From: Aquitalea sp.
Lineage (GTDB): Bacteria; Pseudomonadota; Gammaproteobacteria; Burkholderiales; Chromobacteriaceae
Assembly (NCBI GenBank): GCA_019232735.1
Contig: JAFANL010000040.1
Span: forward strand, 1 to 16,754
Direction: 5' to 3'
DNA: 16,754 nt
The notes under the pieces were generated by a model. It ran no database searches. It was not told where the DNA came from and saw nothing but the letters and a program-made list of their open reading frames with translations. The first letter of the stretch is position 1; every line of letters begins with the position of its first letter. The translations under genes were made by a program, and so were the position numbers. Positions 15,615-16,754 of this stretch are shown in pieces.

Positions 15615-16754
15615 CTAGCGGTTTTGCAGATTCAGATCTTCCACCACGCGCGGGGTGATGAAAACCAGCAGCTCGGTGCGGTTGTTCTTGTCCACCTTGC
15701 TGCGGAACAGGGCGCCCAGGAAAGGAATATCTCCCAGCAGCGGAACCTTGTTGGTGGTGCTGTCCAGTGTCTGCTGGTAGATGCCGCCAATCACCACCGT
15801 ACCACCGTTTTCCACCATCACCTGGGTCTTGACGACCTTGGTATCGATGGCCGGTGTACTGTTGACGATGAGGGTTGTGCTGACCGTGTCCTTGTTGATC
15901 TGGATTTCCATCAGCACACGGTTATCCGGGGTGATTTGCGGCGTCACCTTCAGGCTGAGGTTGGCTTTCTTGAAAGACACCGAGGTGGCGCCACTGGAGC
16001 TGGCTTCCTGATAGGGAATTTCCGTACCCTGTTCGATGCTGGCTTCTACCCGGTCTGCAGTCATGATGCGCGGATTGGCCAGCACCTTGCCCTTGTCACC
16101 GGTTTCCATCGCATCCAGCTCCAGGCCAATGGCGGCACGCGAACCGGCACCAAATACCGCGCCGATCGAGTTATAAGTACCGGACAAGCCCAGGTTGACA
16201 CCAGAGTTGAGCGGGATGGTGCCGCTAGCGGCTCCAGTGGCAATATTATGGCTGGTTATCGCATCGGTCACGCTACCACCAAGACTGAGCCCGGAACTGG
16301 TGCGTGCCACATTGAGTTTTACGCCCAGGCTCTTGCTCCAGTCATCGGTGGCTTCGACAATACGCGCTTCGATCAGCACCTGTTTGACCGGGATGTCGGT
16401 CTTGCTCACCAGATCGCGAATCTTGTCGATCACGCTCTGGGTGTCATTGATGATCAGGGTATTGGTTTTCGGATCAATCAGGGCGCTGCCACGTGAAGAC
16501 AGCAGGCCATTGTTGGCTGTGTTATTGGCACCGCTTGTCGTACTGCTGCCATCCAGTATCTTCTTGAAGTCTTCTGCCGAACGATAACGCAACACGAAGG
16601 TTTCTGAACGTACCGGTTCCAGTGCACTCAGTTGCTGCTTGCCTTCCAGTACCTGCTTGTCGCGAGCCAGCAGTTCTTCGCGGGGGGCAATATTGATGAT
16701 GTTGCCATTGCGACGCTGATCCAGGCCCTTGGTCTGCAAAATCAGATCCAGTGC
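15615..16754 (-). CDS. pilQ: Type IV pilus secretin PilQ, N-terminal part beyond the window
   Basis: PilQ forms the outer-membrane ring through which type IV pili pass. About 379 C-terminal residues are in the window and the frame is open at the right edge. The first visible part, LILQTKGLDQRRNGNIINIA, is the N0/N1 region just before the secretin core. SETFVLRYRSAEDFKKIL and LIDPKTNTLIINDTQSVIDK belong to the secretin N domain. VKQVLIEARIVEATDDW starts the core, and VPLLGDIPFLGALFRS and ELLVFITPRVVED are the classic secretin C-terminal signature. The stop is 68 bases before the first aroK ATG. The rest of the gene, and probably pilMNOP, should lie to the right. Confidence 0.95.
   Translation of the reverse strand, partial: ALDLILQTKGLDQRRNGNIINIAPREELLARDKQVLEGKQQLSALEPVRSETFVLRYRSAEDFKKILDGSSTTSGANNTANNGLLSSRGSALIDPKTNTLIINDTQSVIDKIRDLVSKTDIPVKQVLIEARIVEATDDWSKSLGVKLNVARTSSGLSLGGSVTDAITSHNIATGAASGTIPLNSGVNLGLSGTYNSIGAVFGAGSRAAIGLELDAMETGDKGKVLANPRIMTADRVEASIEQGTEIPYQEASSSGATSVSFKKANLSLKVTPQITPDNRVLMEIQINKDTVSTTLIVNSTPAIDTKVVKTQVMVENGGTVVIGGIYQQTLDSTTNKVPLLGDIPFLGALFRSKVDKNNRTELLVFITPRVVEDLNLQNR

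Overview
The window reads as ordinary chromosome from a betaproteobacterium of the order Neisseriales, most likely the Chromobacterium/Aquitalea/Vogesella branch. The basis is the gene content and order: pilQ-aroK-aroB, a regulatory PTS of EIIA-HPr-EI type behind cysG, and an LPS-core glycosyltransferase run ending in msbA. By eye the DNA is GC-rich. The genus is an inference; no database search was possible. I see no rRNA, tRNA, insertion sequence, phage gene or CRISPR array.

Layout. (1) 1-2699, minus strand: a membrane-anchored multi-sensor diguanylate cyclase, followed by a DUF3025-family gene that runs off the left edge. (2) 2700-2930: a divergent intergenic region with a strong inverted repeat. 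(3) 2931-6845, plus strand: cysG (siroheme synthase), then a compact PTS cassette (EIIA of the mannose family, HPr, enzyme I) closed by a hairpin terminator whose loop contains the ptsI stop codon. (4) 6869-13190, plus strand: a tightly packed LPS core cluster: a WaaQ-type heptosyltransferase, a GT4, a second GT9, a second GT4, and the MsbA lipid A-core flippase. (5) 13212-13243: a bidirectional terminator between convergent genes. (6) 13269-16754, minus strand: the type IV pilus secretin gene pilQ (its N-terminal part lies beyond the right edge), aroK, aroB, and a small FimV-like membrane protein gene.

How the genes work together. The LPS cluster builds outer parts of the core oligosaccharide on the inner face of the inner membrane, and MsbA then flips the finished lipid A-core. 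EI, HPr and EIIA form a phosphorelay with no sugar permease beside it, so a regulatory role is more likely than sugar uptake. CysG makes siroheme for sulfite and nitrite reductases. AroK and AroB supply the shikimate pathway and are linked to pilQ, as in many proteobacteria.

Most of the window is well-known biology. The points most worth a second look are a perfect terminator-like hairpin that contains the possible aroK start codons, the small FimV-like protein downstream of pilQ-aroKB, and the inverted repeat in front of the diguanylate cyclase. Five of the 13 genes whose 5' end lies in the window appear to start with GTG or TTG.
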